Assembly: GCA_013298125.1 (NCBI GenBank)
Contig: JAAFJP010000027.1
Span: forward strand, 1-64,000
Direction: 5' to 3'
Length of the DNA: 64,000 nucleotides
Origin: Cytophagales bacterium
Lineage (GTDB): Bacteria; Bacteroidota; Bacteroidia; Cytophagales; Spirosomataceae
Made by a program: the position numbers and the translations under genes. Below are positions 1-11,500 of this stretch, piece after piece. The notes beneath the pieces are model-generated. The model made no database searches and had not been told where the DNA came from. It saw only the letters and a list, made by a program, of their open reading frames with translations. How positions within the stretch are numbered: position 1 is the first letter of the stretch; each line of letters starts with the position of its first letter.

Positions 1-1398
1 GAGGCTAATTTGACCGTAACAAAAACGGTAAACAAAGCTACCGCAGGACAAAATGAAGTATTGAAATATACCTATGTGATTACAAATCCGAATGCTTCGG
101 TGGTGAAAACTACGTTCCAAGATAATTTACCAGCATCGGCAGGAGGTTCATTCAAGTACGTAGCTGGAACACTTACAGGACAAGGTGCAGCTATTGTTGC
201 CCCAGCCTCTTATGGAGATTCAACGTCAATGGTAATTCGTGATTTGAATGTACCAGCCAATGGAAGTTTGACACTCACGGTTGATGTTAATACAGGTACA
301 TTTACGCTTGCACAAACAGGTCAAAATGTGGCTAACGTAACACCAGACCCAACTTCTGGTTTCCGAGGAATTACTTATAATTCAAGTTCAGCCAATACAT
401 TAATCGGAGCTTGCGTAGCAGGAACAACAGCACCAACATTGAGTGCAACGACGGCAACAAATACTTGTCCAACGACAACGGTAAACTTGAATAGTTTGGT
501 AACAAGCTCATGTCCAGCAGGTTCAACCTTGGAATGGCATAATGTTGCAACGGGATTGAGTGCTGCCAATAAAGTAACGAATCCAGTTACCGTATCGGGA
601 ACTTATTATCCTACTTGTTTTGATGCTACGAACGCTTGTTACAGTCCAGCACCAGCTACGGGCGTAACCACAACGGTTAAACTTTGCTTCACAGGCGGAG
701 GAGGAAGTAATCCTTCACAAAATGTACCATCAGGAGGTTCAAAATCTGGAGATGCAGGAACAGAATTAGTGCCATCGGGCGGAACAGGACCATATAATTA
801 TGCCAATGGAAGCTCAGACCCTGCGTGTGTAGCACCAGTTTCAGGAGCGTTGCCATTGCCAGCATCAAGTAATTTGGTAGTAAACTCAAATGGTTCGTAT
901 AGTTATACCGCACCGACTACGGCAGGAACATACTATTTCTGTATCAAAGTTTGTGATAGCTCAACGCCAACGCCAATTTGTACGATTTCGACATATACCA
1001 TCACGGTAGCAGCCCCAGGTTCAGTAACCTTCGGTGGACCAGGAGGTGCATCGCCAACACAAACAGCGACGACCAATCAACCAAAATCTGGAAATGCCGC
1101 AACAGAATTAGCCCCAACGGGTGGAACAGCTCCGTACAATTACTCAAATGGAAGTTCAGACCCATTGTGTGTAGCACCAGCAGGAGCAACAGCATTGCCA
1201 GCATCAAGTAACTTGGTAGTTAATTCAAATGGTACATACAGTTACACAGCTCCTGCAATGGCAGGCGTATATTATTTCTGTATCAAAGTTTGTGATTCAA
1301 CTTCTCCAACGCCTGTTTGCTCTATTGCGACTTATAAAGTTACGGTAACTCCTCCTGCGTGTGTAGTAGGTACGGCAGTACCGAGTTTGAAGAATTAA
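1..1398 (+). CDS. C-terminal part of a DUF11/Ig-like repeat surface protein (5' end outside window)
   Basis: The reading frame is open from base 1, so the gene begins upstream and only its last 465 or so codons are seen. The first ~110 residues form a DUF11-type domain (motifs LTVTKTV, YTYVITNPNAS, FQDNLPA) of the kind found in bacterial surface proteins. Next is a Cys-containing module (TNTCPTTTVNLNSL ... LEWHN ... YYPTCFDATNACYSPAP), then two ~107-aa Ig-like units that each end in YYFCIKVCDS. The same two module types occur in the 3790-aa neighbour downstream. The protein stops at VVGTAVPSLKN, at the start of what in the neighbour is another module, and carries no recognisable T9SS sorting domain. 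Its role is inferred to be structural or adhesive at the cell surface; no enzymatic motif is visible. Confidence 0.85.
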   Translation, partial: EANLTVTKTVNKATAGQNEVLKYTYVITNPNASVVKTTFQDNLPASAGGSFKYVAGTLTGQGAAIVAPASYGDSTSMVIRDLNVPANGSLTLTVDVNTGTFTLAQTGQNVANVTPDPTSGFRGITYNSSSANTLIGACVAGTTAPTLSATTATNTCPTTTVNLNSLVTSSCPAGSTLEWHNVATGLSAANKVTNPVTVSGTYYPTCFDATNACYSPAPATGVTTTVKLCFTGGGGSNPSQNVPSGGSKSGDAGTELVPSGGTGPYNYANGSSDPACVAPVSGALPLPASSNLVVNSNGSYSYTAPTTAGTYYFCIKVCDSSTPTPICTISTYTITVAAPGSVTFGGPGGASPTQTATTNQPKSGNAATELAPTGGTAPYNYSNGSSDPLCVAPAGATALPASSNLVVNSNGTYSYTAPAMAGVYYFCIKVCDSTSPTPVCSIATYKVTVTPPACVVGTAVPSLKN

Positions 1399-1407
1399 GA
1401 ATTGACA

Positions 1408-1456
1408 TTTTACAGTAGCTAATCGTTTGATTATTTAACGATTAGCTATTGTAAAA
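1408..1456 (+). terminator. Long hairpin, probable transcription terminator
   Basis: Arms 1408-1427 and 1437-1456 pair over 20 bp with one mismatch around a 9-base loop, ten bases after the stop codon of the preceding gene. The left arm begins with a T-run and the right arm ends in AAAA, so it could act in both directions, including for the minus-strand gene ending at 1512. Confidence 0.65.
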
Positions 1457-1511
1457 CAAATTGCTGATTTGAAGGAATATTATGGTTTATTTTCTTGGGA
1501 TAAAAGCTAAA

Positions 1512-2147
1512 TTAACGATTAAGGATAAGGTCTTTTAGTTTTCGGAGGATGAAAACGATTTGTAGGAGGTCTTCTTTACGAGTAGCATTAAATTCTTTGC
1601 TAACACAATATTGATTATCCAAGAGCGTCGCAAAACTCCAAACACTACCAAACAGATACCCACCGTAAATGGGTTTTTTCTCTTGGTTTTGTTCTTGGGC
1701 AATAAGCATGGCAGTTAGAAGTTGCCCTTCGGGGTCATTTTTCTCACCACGTTTTTTCTTAAATTCTTGAAGGAAAAAATAGGGATGAGTTGGTTTGTTG
1801 AAAGGAAGAGAAGTTGCCACAAGGCAATCACAAATGACAGATAAATCATAATCACCAACTTTTGCAGCAATAGGACGTTCATAAAATACTTTGGCTTTTT
1901 CTGACATTTCAATGTCTGCGAGACTGAAAAGTAATCCGACCATTTTGATTTTCAATTCTTCTTCGTTCCAATACGAAGCATCGGTTTGAGCATCTTTGAG
2001 GATTTTTTCAAAAAAAGCATTTTCAAAATCATTGAGTTCAAAAGTAGAAGATAGCCAATAGTCTAAGGATTGACAAGATTTATTGACTTGGAGATTGTAA
2101 GCAAGGGCTATATCGTTGGGGTCGTAACCTAATTTGTTCTTTTCCAT
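1512..2147 (-). CDS. Hypothetical protein, possible PD-(D/E)XK nuclease-like fold
   Basis: This gives 211 aa from the ATG at 2147 (MEKNKLGYD). The frame stays open to a TTG at 2198, but the added 17 residues are poorly protein-like, so the ATG is preferred. It is soluble, with no signal peptide or membrane segment. A stretch with a conserved-looking Asp (YDLSVICDCLVA), then FLQEFKKKRG containing an E-x-K, then a Gln-bearing helix (EGQLLTAMLIAQ), resembles the order of PD-(D/E)XK nuclease motifs. A hydrophobic C-terminal helix (LQIVFILRKLKDLI) follows. The fold assignment is an inference from motif order only. The gene is the only minus-strand gene among the plus-strand adhesin genes and looks independent of them. 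Confidence 0.6.
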   Translation of the reverse strand: MEKNKLGYDPNDIALAYNLQVNKSCQSLDYWLSSTFELNDFENAFFEKILKDAQTDASYWNEEELKIKMVGLLFSLADIEMSEKAKVFYERPIAAKVGDYDLSVICDCLVATSLPFNKPTHPYFFLQEFKKKRGEKNDPEGQLLTAMLIAQEQNQEKKPIYGGYLFGSVWSFATLLDNQYCVSKEFNATRKEDLLQIVFILRKLKDLILNR

Positions 2148-2504
2148 AAATTTGAGAATGATTTTACCTATTTTTTTGCAAAGATACCAATATTTCAAAT
2201 ACTTAAAGGAGTCTTGAATTATTGAAATAATATTAATCTGGAATAAAAGCCTAAGTTAAATTTAATCAACCTTCTGAAAATCAGAGGGGTAGAAGTTTAT
2301 TGACTTACGCCAAATTCCGCTACGGGTGAAATATGCCCACAACGTTCTTTTCATCGGAAATGAAATCTAATTAATTTCCTTAACGATTTACTATTACGAA
2401 TAATCATACATATTAACCATTGCCAAGTCATTATAAAACGTATTCAAATTGAAATAATCATACAAAATTATTTCTTGGAGAATTTAATTAATTAAAAAAT
2501 ACTT
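2148..2504. other. Intergenic region between divergent genes
   Basis: About 350 bases without a convincing gene. It must hold the promoters of the minus-strand hypothetical gene and of the giant adhesin gene at 2505. A short word resembling the GACTTACGC terminus of the element at 57654-57850 occurs near 2302. No clear hairpin or operator was recognised. Confidence 0.4.
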
Positions 2505-5500
2505 ATGGGAAAGCCGCTACTTTACTCATTTTTTAACGCTAAGACTGCGTTTAGTTCTCGAACATCTGATTTTTCGGAGGTTCAGAATAATCCGTCTGTG
2601 AGTGTAAATTCAAGGTTTCTTCAAGGAAAACTATACACTTTACTGATAGCGTTTTTGTGTTCTTTTATTTCAATCCATGAAATTTCTGCACAGACCGCTT
2701 CCAACATTTGTCCCGCTACAACGGTCAATTTAATGACCAAAATTGATAGCACGACAAAACCCCTTGGAGCAATCGTAACTTGGCATACAGGTACACCCGC
2801 AACGGCTCTCAACCGAGTCTCTAATCCCACCGCAGCCTTGGCAGGAACGTATTATGCGACCTACTATGATGGCGTAGCGATGTGTTATGGTGGTACTGTT
2901 GGACCTTTAACGGTTACAATTAATTCATGTATTCCAATGAATTATACTAACGTCTGTCCATTAGCTTTTGTGGATTTGATGTCCAAGGTAGATAGTACCG
3001 CAAAACCCGTAGGGAGTTTTGTGTCTTGGCATACAGGTACACCCGCAACCGCTGCCAATCGTGTAGCGAATCCTTCTATGGTAGGGACTTCGGGTGCATA
3101 CTATGTAGCTTATTTTGACCCTATCAGTAATTGTTATGGTTCAACATCAGTAGCGGCGAATGTTACCATAAATACTTGTCCTCCATCAGTATTTACCTTG
3201 ACAAATACGTGTCCATCGACAACCGTCAATTTGAATACAAAAGTTGATAGTACCTCAAAACCCGCAGGGACGTTTGTCTCATGGCATACAGGTACACCCG
3301 CAACCGCCGCTAACCGAGTAGCGAATCCTACGGCGGTGGGGACTTCTGGTTCATATTATGTAGCTTATTTTGACCCAATCAGTAATTGTTTTGGTGGTAC
3401 ATCATCGGCATTGACTGTTACTGTAACGGTTTGTACACCACCTTTGGCAATTGTTCAACCAACTCCAACGACAAAAACACCAAACACACCAGTTACAGGA
3501 ACAGCCCCAACGGACTTAACGCCAACGGGAGGCGTAGGAACTTTGACGTATTCGGATGGTACAAACGACCCTCTTTGTACAGTACCATCAGGTTCATTGG
3601 CGTTGCCAGTGAGTAGCAACTTAACGGTGAATGCAAGTACAGGAGCATATTCATACACAACTCCTTCGACCCCAGGAACTTATGTTTTCTGTATCAAGGT
3701 TTGTGACAGTGCGACACCAACACCAAATTGTGTTTTAGGAAAATATACGGTGACAGTTCCGTCAAGTCCTTTGGCAATTGTTCAACCAACACCAACGATA
3801 AAAACACCAAACACACCAGTTACAGGAATAGCCCCAACGGACTTAGTACCAACGGGTGGAACGGGAACATTAACGTATTCAGATGGAACAAATGACCCTC
3901 TTTGTACAGTACCATCAGGTTCAACAGCATTGCCAGCAAGTAGCAACTTAACGGTGAATGCAAGTACAGGAGCATATTCATACACAACTCCTTCGACCCC
4001 AGGAACTTATGTTTTCTGTATCAAGGTTTGTGACAGTGCGACACCAACACCAAATTGTGTTTTAGGAAAATATACGGTTACAGTTCCGCCAAGTCCTTTG
4101 GCAATTGTAACGCCACCAACACAAACAGGTTTACCAAATACACCAAAAACAGGCATAGCCCCAACGGACTTAACTCCAACGGGTGGAACGGGAACTTTGA
4201 CGTATTCAGATGGAACAAATGACCCTCTTTGTACAGTACCATCAGGTTCAACAGCATTGCCAGCAAGTAGCAACTTAACGGTGAATGCAAGTACAGGAGC
4301 ATATAGCTACACAACTCCTTCGACACCAGGGACTTATGTTTTCTGTATCAAGGTTTGTGACAGTGCGACACCAACACCAAATTGTGTTTTAGGTAAATAT
4401 ACGGTTACCGTTGCTCCACCGCCTTGTAATGCAGGAACAACAGCTTTAACTTTAACAGGAACAGCCCAATCAAACGTATGTCCAGCCACAACGGCAGATT
4501 TAAATTCGATGGTATCTGGAACGTGTCCAGTAGGGTCAAGTATAGAATGGCATACAACTAATACAGGATTGAGTGCAGCTACGACGGTTTTGACTCCAAC
4601 GGCAGTTTTGGCAGGAACGTATTATCCTGTGTGTCATGATGTTACGAATATGTGTTACAGTCCTGCCCCTTACGTAGGCGTAACCGTTACGATTGTAGCA
4701 CCATGTCCAACGACATCAATTGTTAAAAATAATATTTGTCCAGCTACAACGGTTAATTTATTGACCCAAGTAAATATCACGACGGCAATTCCAGTAGGTA
4801 CAACGGTTTCGTATCATACGGGTACACCCGCAACGGCAGCCAATGAGGTAGCAAGTCCAAGTGCTGTAACGGCAGGGTTTTATTATGTAGCTTATAAAGA
4901 TGCCGCAAATAATTGTTACAGTCCTACGGGAACGGCAATCCAAGTAATTATTAATGGTTGTCCTCCTTTGACTCCGATTGCGAAGACGAATATTTGTCCA
5001 GCGACTTCGGTTAATTTATTAACGCAAGTAAATCTTACGACAGCTTTACCAGCGGGTACAACCCTTAGCTGGCATACAGGTACACCTGCAACGGCTGCCA
5101 ACGAAATCGCAAACCCATCAATTGTAACGGCGGGTATTTATTATCCTGCCTACAAAGATGCAGCGAATAATTGTTACAGTCCGACGGGTAATCCGATACA
5201 AGTAACTATCAATGCTTGCCCTCCATTACCACCAATTGCTAAAACCAATATTTGTCCAGCTACGACGGTTAATTTATTGACCCAAGTAACTTTAACAGTG
5301 CCAGTACCTCTTGGAACGACAGTTTCATATCATACAGGTACACCTGCAACGGCTGCCAATCAAGTGGCTAATCCATCAAGTGTGGGTGCGGGGATGTATT
5401 ATGTAGCGTATAAAGATGCTCTGAATAATTGTTACAGTCCAACAGCACCAATTCAAGTAACGATTAATACTTGTCCAGTGGTAAATATCAATTGCCCAAA

Positions 5501-8500
5501 TCCATTGGCGGTGGCTTCTAAAACGAATCCTACTACTTGCGGAGGAACAGACGGCAGTATTTCAGTATCGGGCTTAACCGCTTCAACGACTTATTCAGTA
5601 AGTTATCAATTGAACGGAGGAACACCAGTATTGAATAGTTTGACGGCAGATTTGACTGGAAAAGTTACGATAACTGGCTTAGGCATAGGTTCTTATACGA
5701 AAATAAAAGTCGTATTCCCTTGTAAATCAGATTCAGTATCGACGGCTTTGTTTGGTCCAGCATCTTGTATTCCACCAGTTGTGACAGTACAAGACACTAC
5801 CAAAAAAGTATGTGTTCCATTGGTGAATTTAGGACCTCCAAACAGTACGGTTAGTGCTTGTTCGGGTTATCCATTGGTGGCAGGGGCTTCGGCAACGGTT
5901 ACGAATGTGGCAGGTCAGATTTGTATTACCTACGTTCCAAAACCAGGTTACTCAGGTACGGATTCGGTATGTGTGAGAGTATGTGACCCTGTGACGGGCG
6001 TTTGTTCAGAAATCAAAGTCCCTGTTACGATTCAACCAATTCCATTGGCAATTAATGACATCAACGCAACGATGATGAATATGCCAGTGTCGGGAAGTGT
6101 AGCGACGAATGATACCAAAATTTTACCAACCGATACTTTTGCACAACTCACAAACTTAACGCAGGGCGGAAGCATCGTATTCAATCCAAACGGAACATAT
6201 ACTTATACACCAGCAACAGGTTTTGTGGGTAAAGATTCGATTCGCTACTCGCTTTGTAGTGCAGGAAACTGTACCTTGGCTTGGTTGTATTTGACGGTTG
6301 TGAAACCAGATATTACGAAAAATCTTCCACCAGTTGCTCAAAATGATGTGGCTCAAACCAATATGGGCGTATCGGTTGCAGGGAATTTGGTAAGCAATGA
6401 TTTTGATCCAGAAGGAGGTCCATTGAGAACTAATATTGTTCCTGTGGTATTCCCAACGCACGGAACGGTGACGATTAATCCAAACGGAACGTATGTCTAT
6501 ACGCCAGTTTTAGGGTACATCGGAACTGATACTTTCAAATATGAAGTGTGTGATGAATTGAATCAATGTGTGATTGCGGAGGCGACGATTTATATCCGTC
6601 CAGATTTGAATGGACCAAATATGAATGACAAGCCAAATGCACAAGACGATTCGTATCGTACGCCGATGAATATTCCAGTAACAGGAAACATTCGTAACAA
6701 CGATTCAGACCCTAATGGTGACATTTTAGCAACTACGGTTGTAACACCTGCGGCTCATGGAACATTTGCTTTGAACTCAACGACGGGAGCATTTACTTAC
6801 ACACCAACCCCAGGTTATTACGGTCCAGACCAAGTAAAATACAAGGCTTGCGACCCATCTGGATTGTGTGATACGGCTACGGTTTATATCGTAGTAGAAC
6901 CACCAGTACCAAATGCTCAGTTGGACATCAATATCACGAATGTCAACCAACCAGTTTCGGGTAATATTCTGACGAATGATAATGGCGGAGGATTAGCGAT
7001 GACCTTAAACACCACGCCAATCAAAGCACCATCGCACGGAACGATAACGATTCTTCCAAACGGAAACTATACTTACACGCCAGCCGCTGGTTTTGTAGGG
7101 AAAGATTCTATTAGATATGTGATTTGTAATGCAGCCGCACTTTGCGATACAGCATGGTTGATGATTCAGGTAATTAATCCAAACCCTGCCATCAATGATG
7201 CACCAATTGCCAATGACGATGTAGCTCAAACACAAAAAAATACGCCTGTAAATGGCAAGGTGACTAATAATGACCTTGACCCAGACGGCGACCCGCTGAC
7301 GGCTTCGGTAGTAACACAACCAGCCAACGGAACATTAGTCTTGAATCCTGACGGAACATATACTTATACGCCAAACCCTAATTTCACGGGCAAGGATAAG
7401 TTCCAATATCAGGTTTGTGATGCTCAGGGAGCTTGTGATACGGCTTGCGTAGTGATTACGATTACGCCAGACATCAACGGAGCGGTTAATGACAAACCAA
7501 ATGCTCAGGACGATGCAGCCATTACGCAAATGGGTAAACCAGTAACCAGTTCATTAAGACCGAACGATTCTGACCCTAATGGTAATGCACTCACATATAC
7601 AACAACGCCAGTAACACCACCAACCAACGGGACGGTAAGTATCTCAACAGGAGGTAATTACACTTACACACCAGCCCCAGGTTTCTATGGTACTGATAAG
7701 TTTAGATACAGAGTTTGTGATAATGGAGCTCCAAGTTTGTGTGATACCGCAACGGTTTATATTACCGTCATGCCAAATTCACCAGATGCTCAAAACGACA
7801 TCAATATAACTTTTGTGAATAAGCCTGTTTCAGGTAATGTTTTGACGAATGATTCGAACAATGGTTTACCAATGACCGCCAATCCAGTCTTGACAGTTCC
7901 TGCCTCAAATGGAGTATTAACATTGACAGCTAACGGAACTTATACTTATCAACCTGCATTGAATTTTGTGGGTAAAGATTCAGCTCAATACGTAGTTTGT
8001 AATGTAGCAAGTCGTTGCGATACGGCATGGATTTATGTGACTGTGATTTCACCATCATTGACGACTAACAATCCTCCGATTGCTCAAAACGACAATGCAC
8101 AAACATTGATGAATCAGCCAGTACCTGGGAAGGTTACGAACAATGATATCGACCCAGATGGCGACCCATTGACGGCAACTTTATTAGGTCAGCCATCAAA
8201 TGGAGGCGTTATTATGAATCCTGACGGAACTTATACATACCAACCTGACCCAGGTTTTGTAGGTACAGATAAATTCTGTTATAAAGTTTGTGATTCAAAA
8301 AATGCTTGTGATTCGGCTTGCGTAACGGTAACAGTTTCACCAGATTTGAATGGAAATGCCAACGACAAACCAAACGCACAAGACGATGCAGTATTGACCA
8401 AAGTAAATACGCCAGTGTCAGGTTCGATGAAACCAAACGATTCTGATCCAAACGGAAATACTTTGACATATACAACTACGCCAGTTTCAGCACCAACAAA

Positions 8501-11500
8501 CGGAACGGTGACGATTTCTTCAAATGGAAACTATGTCTATACACCTGCCAATAATTATGCAGGAACAGACAAGTTTACCTACAAAGTTTGCGATAATGGC
8601 GTACCAAGTTTGTGTGACACCGCAACGGTTTATATAACCATTACGCCAGCGAAAATTGATGCGGTCAATGACATTGCCAATACACCAAAGAATACTTCGG
8701 TTTCTGGAAATGTACAGACGAATGACGACCCACAAGGACAACCAGTTATTACAGGTATTATCTCAGGAGATGCACCTAAACATGGTGTCGTTACGATAAA
8801 TCCAAACGGTTCTTATACCTACACACCAACAACAGGTTATGTAGGAAAAGACTCGGTAAGATACGTGATGTGTGTGAACGAGATTCCTTTGACAAAATGT
8901 GATACGGCATATATTTACTTCAACGTAATTGATACGCCAACGACACAAAATGATAAGCCAATTGCGAGCAACGATGTAGCCACCACGCCACAAGGAACGC
9001 CAGTAAAAGGAAATGTTTTGGGCAATGACCAAGACCCAGACGGCGACCCATTGACGGCTTCGGTTTGTGCGAATCCAAGTAATGGAACGTTGGTATTGTC
9101 TCCAAACGGGAATTATACTTATACGCCAATTGCAGGATTTGTAGGAAAAGATACCTTCAAATACAAAGTTTGTGATAATGGAAATCCAGTAAAATGTGAT
9201 ACGGGAACGGTTGAAATTGAAGTGAAAGCTATTGTGCCGCCTGCGGGAACAAACATTGCTCCACAAGCCAATGACGATGCCTTGATTACGAAAATGGATA
9301 CGCCTAAATCGGGTAATGTTGGTACAAACGACATCGAACCAAATGCAGGACAAGTATTGACATTTACGCAATTGACAAGTCCTCCAAACGGAACATTGGT
9401 ATTCAATAATACGACGGGTGCTTATACCTTCTCGCCAAGTCCAGGATTTGTAGGAAATACATCATTCAAATATAAAGTTTGTGATAATGGGAATCCTGTA
9501 AAATGTGATTCGGCAACGGTGATGATTACGGTATTGACGGGTGATAAAATCACTAAACCATTGGCAATCAACGACATCAACGTAACATTCGTAAATGTGC
9601 CAGTAGCTGGAAATGCTTTGACGAATGATGAGGCAAATGGAAATACAGTAACGACCACCTTAGTATCAGGTGCAAACGGAACACCGAAACACGGAGCGAT
9701 TACCTTACTACCAAACGGGGAGTATTTCTATACACCAGCGACAGGATTTATCGGTAAAGATTCAGTTCAGTATTCGTTGTGTAATAATTTGATACCTGTT
9801 GAATGTGATTTGGCTTGGATATACGTAACCATTGCTCCATATCCTTCACCAACGGAAAATGATAAGCCAATTGCGATGCCAGATGTTGCGGTTACGGACA
9901 AAGGAAAACCAGTTTCAGGAAATGTTTTGGGCAATGATATTGACCCAGATGGTAATCCACTGACGGTTTCAGTAGTCAATAATCCAACGAATGGAACATT
10001 AGTCTTGAATCCAAACGGAACATTTACTTATACACCAAATCCAACGTTTGTGGGTACGGATGTATTCAAATACAAAGTTTGTGACAATGGTGTTCCAGCA
10101 AAATGTGACACGGCAACGGTAACGATAAAGGTATTACCAATCGACCCAACGGTCAATCCATTGGACAACAAAAAACCAACGGCTAATGATGATTTGGTAA
10201 CCACTCAGGACGGAAAACCCGTAACAGGTTCGGCAGCTCCAAACGACAGTGATCCAGATTTGGGACAGACTTTGACCTTCACCGCAACCAGTTCACCAAC
10301 GAACGGAAGCGTAACGATGCTACCAGACGGAACCTTCTCATACGTTCCAGTCCCAGGCTTTGTGGGTACAGATTCGTTCACTTATCAAGTGTGTGATAAT
10401 GGAAATCCTGTAAAATGTGATTCGGCAACGGTGATTATCAAAATCGACCCATCGAGTACCAAACCTGATGCTGTTGATGATATTAACATCACACAAACAG
10501 GCAAACCTACGACGGGTAATGTTTTGACGAATGACAACTTGAACGGTTCACCAGTGACGGTTGCAGTGACGACACCGCCGACCAACGGAACGATTGTTAT
10601 CAATCCAACGACGGGTGCCTATACGTACACACCAACCCCTGGATTTGTGGGTAAAGATTCTGTTCAATACAAAATCTGTAACAACCAAATCCCGACAGAA
10701 TGTGATTCGGCTTGGATATTTATCAACGTTGCACCAACGCCTTTGGTAGGATTCAACAATCCTCCAATTGCCTCACACGACGTGAACACAACGCCAATGA
10801 ACACGCCTGTAACGGGTAATGTAAGTGGCAACGATGTAGAATTTGATGCAGGACAAACATTGACTTTTGTGAGTCTCGGAAATCCTCCAAGCGGAACGGT
10901 GGTCATGAATCCGAATGGAAGTTACACGTACACGCCAGCCCCAGGATTTGTAGGAAATGATACCTTCAAATACAAAGTTTGTGACAATGGAAATCCATCG
11001 CTTTGCGATATGGCAAGCGTAACCATTACGGTAAATTACCCAACGATTCCACCAACAGGAAATCATCCTCCTGTGGCAGTTGATGACGTTGCAAGCGGAC
11101 AAGTAGGAAAACCATTGACCATCAATGTGGGTACAAACGACAAAGACCCAGACGGTAATCCGCTTGTGTTCACAGCAATCGGAGGAAATCCAAATGTAAC
11201 GATTTCACCATCGGGTGTATTGACTTACACGCCTCAGATTGACCCAATTACGGGATTAATCATTGGAGGAAACACCGTTATTTACAAAGTATGTGACAAC
11301 GGAAATCCAGCGAAGTGTGATACGGCAACGGTTTACTTATTGGTAACACCATCGACGACTAAACCATTGGCAGTCAATGACATCAATAGTACACCGATGA
11401 ATACTTCGGTCACGGGAAGTGTCGCAACCAATGACGATAAAAAAGGTTTGCCAGCAACGTTCACGGTATTGACACCGCCAAGTAAAGCGACAGTCTTTGT

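Noticed and set aside
3441-4421. CRISPR-like array
   Set aside because: Units are 327 bp, coding and in frame, with no short repeat/unique spacer pattern and no cas genes nearby.
8763-9371. Long (over 200 codon) minus-strand frame opposite the giant adhesin
   Set aside because: Frames of this kind recur at each repeat unit on the opposite strand because the repeat lacks stops there; their products are Trp/Arg/Ile-rich and not protein-like.
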